From Anaerolineaceae bacterium (lineage in GTDB: Bacteria; Chloroflexota; Anaerolineae; Anaerolineales; Anaerolineaceae), in assembly GCA_020845515.1 (NCBI GenBank), contig JADLFQ010000047.1, positions 1 through 62,856 of the forward strand: 62,856 nucleotides of DNA, read 5' to 3'. Below, piece by piece: positions 61,083 to 62,856 of this stretch. The position numbers and the translations under genes were made by a program. Within the stretch, counting starts at the first letter, position 1. Each line of letters begins with the position of its first letter. Under the pieces are notes generated by a model. That model saw only the letters and a program-made list of their open reading frames with translations, did no database searches and was not told the DNA's origin.

Positions 61083-62635
61083 GCCGGCAGGCTGAGCTTG
61101 CTACGCTCCTTTAAAGTTTCCTGCATAGCTCGATAAGTTTCTTCTGCCTGTTCTTCAACAGATTTGAGTTCACTGGTAAGGCGAAGCGTTTCTTCGTTTT
61201 CATCAATGCTAATCAGATTTGTGCGAACATTCAAAGCGGAGCAGGTAATGGAAGCGCGGCCTAGAGATATGGCGCTGGCAGCATCAGAAAGGGCGTTTGC
61301 ATTACCAAGTTGGCCGGCGATGAGGGCTAATTCCATTGCTGCGAGCGTGTGTTTGGCAGTTTCCAAAGGTACTTGAGCCGCATACAAGGTGGCTTTCTTT
61401 ATTGCTTCTGACCTGATCGCCTGCTGTTCCGGGCTGTCTTTGGGTAAACGCAAGGCTTCGATTATGCCGATAAAAGAGTTGGCATCGCGATCTACATCGT
61501 GTTTTAAAACCAAAGCGGCTTCTTCCGCTTTTTCGATCAGTTCCTGCATGTCTTTTTCCACCGCCTCATATTTTTTCTTTCCGATGGTTACGCGAGCAAC
61601 CATTGCGGCAAGCGAAGCTACGGCAGCGCCGGTGTAGGCTGCGGCTGAACCGCCTCCTGGGGTAGGAGAAGTGCTGGCAAGATCTTCCAAAAAGGAGAAA
61701 CGGTGCTCTCTTTGTTCCGATTGTGACTGGGGAGAGGAGGATGCTTGAGTCAGGCGGTTTTCAAGCACCTGTTGGGGTTCAAAATGATCCAGTTGCAAAT
61801 ACCACGAAGCAGTATCGGTCAGTGCATCCTGGGGGATGAGACCGACCAATTCGCTGTGATGAATGGAGACGCCATAGCGCGCCGCTTCGAAACGAATCAT
61901 TTCCATCACACGGTATACAGGCGTATCGCGAAAATTTGTCAGGTTCATGGAAACCTGGGCGCGGCCATCCACTACGAGACCTATTGCCTTGACAAAGCGC
62001 AGGCCACCTGAAGAATGGCGTATGGCGCGGGCAATTTTCTGGGCGATGCTGACATCTTCGGTGGTTAGATAAGCGTTGTAGGCGATCAGGGGTTGGCGGG
62101 CGCCGATAACCACCGCACCGGCTGGGCCTAGTTCTGCCGGGCCAAAATCGGGAGCGCGGTCAGGATTAGTTTGGATTTCTTTTTTTAATTGTTCATACTC
62201 TCCCCGGCGGATGTTTTCAAGTTGACGCCGTTCAGGAGTGGTGGCGGCTTCTTCGTAAAGATAAACGGGGATATTTAATTCATTGCCCACCCGTTCTCCC
62301 AGTCGCCGGGCTATCTCCACGCATTCTTTCATGGTGATGTTTTTAATGGGGACAAAAGGGACGACATCCGTCGCGCCAATGCGGGGGTGTTCACCTGTTT
62401 GAACGTTGAGATCAATTAACGAAGCTGCGGTTGTTATCGCTTGAAATGCGGCTTCCTCAACAGCGGAAGACGGGCCGACAAAAGTAATGACCGTACGGTT
62501 GTGGTCGAGATCGGAATGTTGGTCAAGAATTTTCACCTGCTCCACACTTGCGATGGAAGCGCAGATTTTTTCAATTACATCCGGCCGGCGTGCGTCAGAA
62601 AAGTTGGGGATGCATTCAACCAAAGGTGCGTTCAT
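61079..62635 (-). CDS. Bifunctional glutamate formiminotransferase/formiminotetrahydrofolate cyclodeaminase
   Basis: A 518-residue FTCD-type fusion. The formiminotransferase part (residues ~1-295) opens with VECIPNFSDARR and has GEHPRIGATDVVPFVP; the cyclodeaminase part (~315-510) has DLASTSPTPGGGSAAAYTGA and a glycine-rich, helical fold. It takes formimino-glutamate to glutamate and 5,10-methenyl-THF, feeding one-carbon units from histidine breakdown. No histidine-degradation gene is in the window. A GAGG site six bases before the ATG and a TATAAT (62664-62669) mark its start. Confidence 0.92.
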   Translation of the reverse strand: MNAPLVECIPNFSDARRPDVIEKICASIASVEQVKILDQHSDLDHNRTVITFVGPSSAVEEAAFQAITTAASLIDLNVQTGEHPRIGATDVVPFVPIKNITMKECVEIARRLGERVGNELNIPVYLYEEAATTPERRQLENIRRGEYEQLKKEIQTNPDRAPDFGPAELGPAGAVVIGARQPLIAYNAYLTTEDVSIAQKIARAIRHSSGGLRFVKAIGLVVDGRAQVSMNLTNFRDTPVYRVMEMIRFEAARYGVSIHHSELVGLIPQDALTDTASWYLQLDHFEPQQVLENRLTQASSSPQSQSEQREHRFSFLEDLASTSPTPGGGSAAAYTGAAVASLAAMVARVTIGKKKYEAVEKDMQELIEKAEEAALVLKHDVDRDANSFIGIIEALRLPKDSPEQQAIRSEAIKKATLYAAQVPLETAKHTLAAMELALIAGQLGNANALSDAASAISLGRASITCSALNVRTNLISIDENEETLRLTSELKSVEEQAEETYRAMQETLKERSKLSLPA

Positions 62636-62663
62636 GTTAACCTCGCTTCATGGAATTAGGCTA

Positions 62664-62669
62664 ATTATA
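62664..62669 (-). promoter_or_regulatory. -10 box of the formiminotransferase operon
   Basis: TATAAT on the minus strand, 28 bases before the ATG at 62635 with GAGG in between. No clear -35. The right edge beyond it (to 62856) has no gene. Confidence 0.5.
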
Positions 62670-62751
62670 ACGCACAAAAAAAGTGTTTAATATGCTGAGA
62701 CAGGCTTTTTCAACCCCAGGGACTTGTGAACGTAATGCCTCAATAGAAAAT

Positions 62752-62767
62752 ATTACTTTAGAGTAAT
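62752..62767. repeat. Perfect short inverted repeat near the right edge
   Basis: ATTACT-TTAG-AGTAAT: six-base arms, four-base loop, in an AT-rich gene-free stretch. It may be an operator or part of a weak terminator for a gene beyond the window. Confidence 0.3.
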
Positions 62768-62856
62768 CGTTACCTCAAATAAAAATGTTACTAAACAATC
62801 TTCCATAACAAAGCCACCTTAGTATCAATGCTGGTTCTCAATTCCACTGGGTTCAA

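Noticed and set aside
1..62856. CRISPR arrays, insertion sequences, integrases, phage genes
   Set aside because: No spaced direct-repeat array, transposase or integrase motifs were seen on either strand.

Overview
This 62.9 kb window reads as chromosomal DNA of an anaerobic or facultative bacterium, most likely a member of the Chloroflexota (Anaerolineae-like). That placement is an inference from gene content: many lipoproteins with Ser/Thr/Pro-rich linkers, DUF3048 and DUF4349 lipoproteins, tandem LysM/M23 lipoproteins, menaquinone genes, a SelA and heavy one-carbon metabolism. No rRNA is present to confirm it. Gene density is high. I see no phage, transposase, integrase or CRISPR array.

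Layout. 0.3-8.6 kb: menaquinone genes menG and menA (convergent), a membrane GTPase, a zinc-ribbon membrane protein, a tRNA-dihydrouridine synthase and a large secreted alpha/beta hydrolase. 8.7-11.7 kb: ornithine-decarboxylase-like gene overlapping an ABC-type metal transporter that has no binding-protein gene beside it. 11.7-16.2 kb: class V aminotransferase, squalene/phytoene synthase, C39-like lipoprotein, and two tandem 4-TM proteins resembling a piece of heme-copper oxidase subunit I. 16.4-19.5 kb: a redox cluster (NAD(P)H/FAD oxidoreductase, cupin, OsmC and a DsbA-like protein). The DsbA gene carries an in-frame TGA exactly at the first Cys of its CPWC site, so I call it a selenoprotein. 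19.5-23 kb: receiver protein and a NarL-type two-component system. 23.2-26.1 kb: trpS, DUF488, AlkA-like glycosylase, AhpD-like protein. 26.4-32.7 kb: fhs, a YdcF-like protein, an exonuclease-DinG helicase fusion, a lone receiver. 32.7-43.3 kb: a DUF4349 lipoprotein, then a long leftward operon of metH, homocysteine methyltransferase-MTHFR, coaX, coaBC, a DUF3048 lipoprotein and a phosphoesterase, headed by a clear SAM-I riboswitch with its terminator. 43.4-50.3 kb: rightward selA, M24 peptidase, tsaD, methyltransferase, ECF sigma factor with zinc anti-sigma factor, a two-domain thioredoxin-like protein and a second OsmC. 50.3-56.6 kb: three tandem paralogous LysM/M23 lipoproteins, a HIT protein and a polysaccharide deacetylase. 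56.7 kb: tRNA-Pro(CGG). 56.9-62.6 kb: two membrane proteins, dCTP deaminase, CapA-like lipoprotein, and formiminotransferase-cyclodeaminase.

How the parts relate. The selenoprotein at 17 kb and selA at 44 kb explain each other: SelA makes the Sec-tRNA needed to read the TGA. Folate and methyl-group metabolism is spread over fhs, MTHFR, metH and formiminotransferase-cyclodeaminase, with S-adenosylmethionine feedback at the metH operon. Thiol-redox functions recur in three places (16-19 kb, 25.6 kb AhpD, 48-50 kb sigma/anti-sigma/thioredoxin/OsmC).

Limits: everything is from reading the sequence. No folding, database search or alignment was run, and residue positions are hand-counted.
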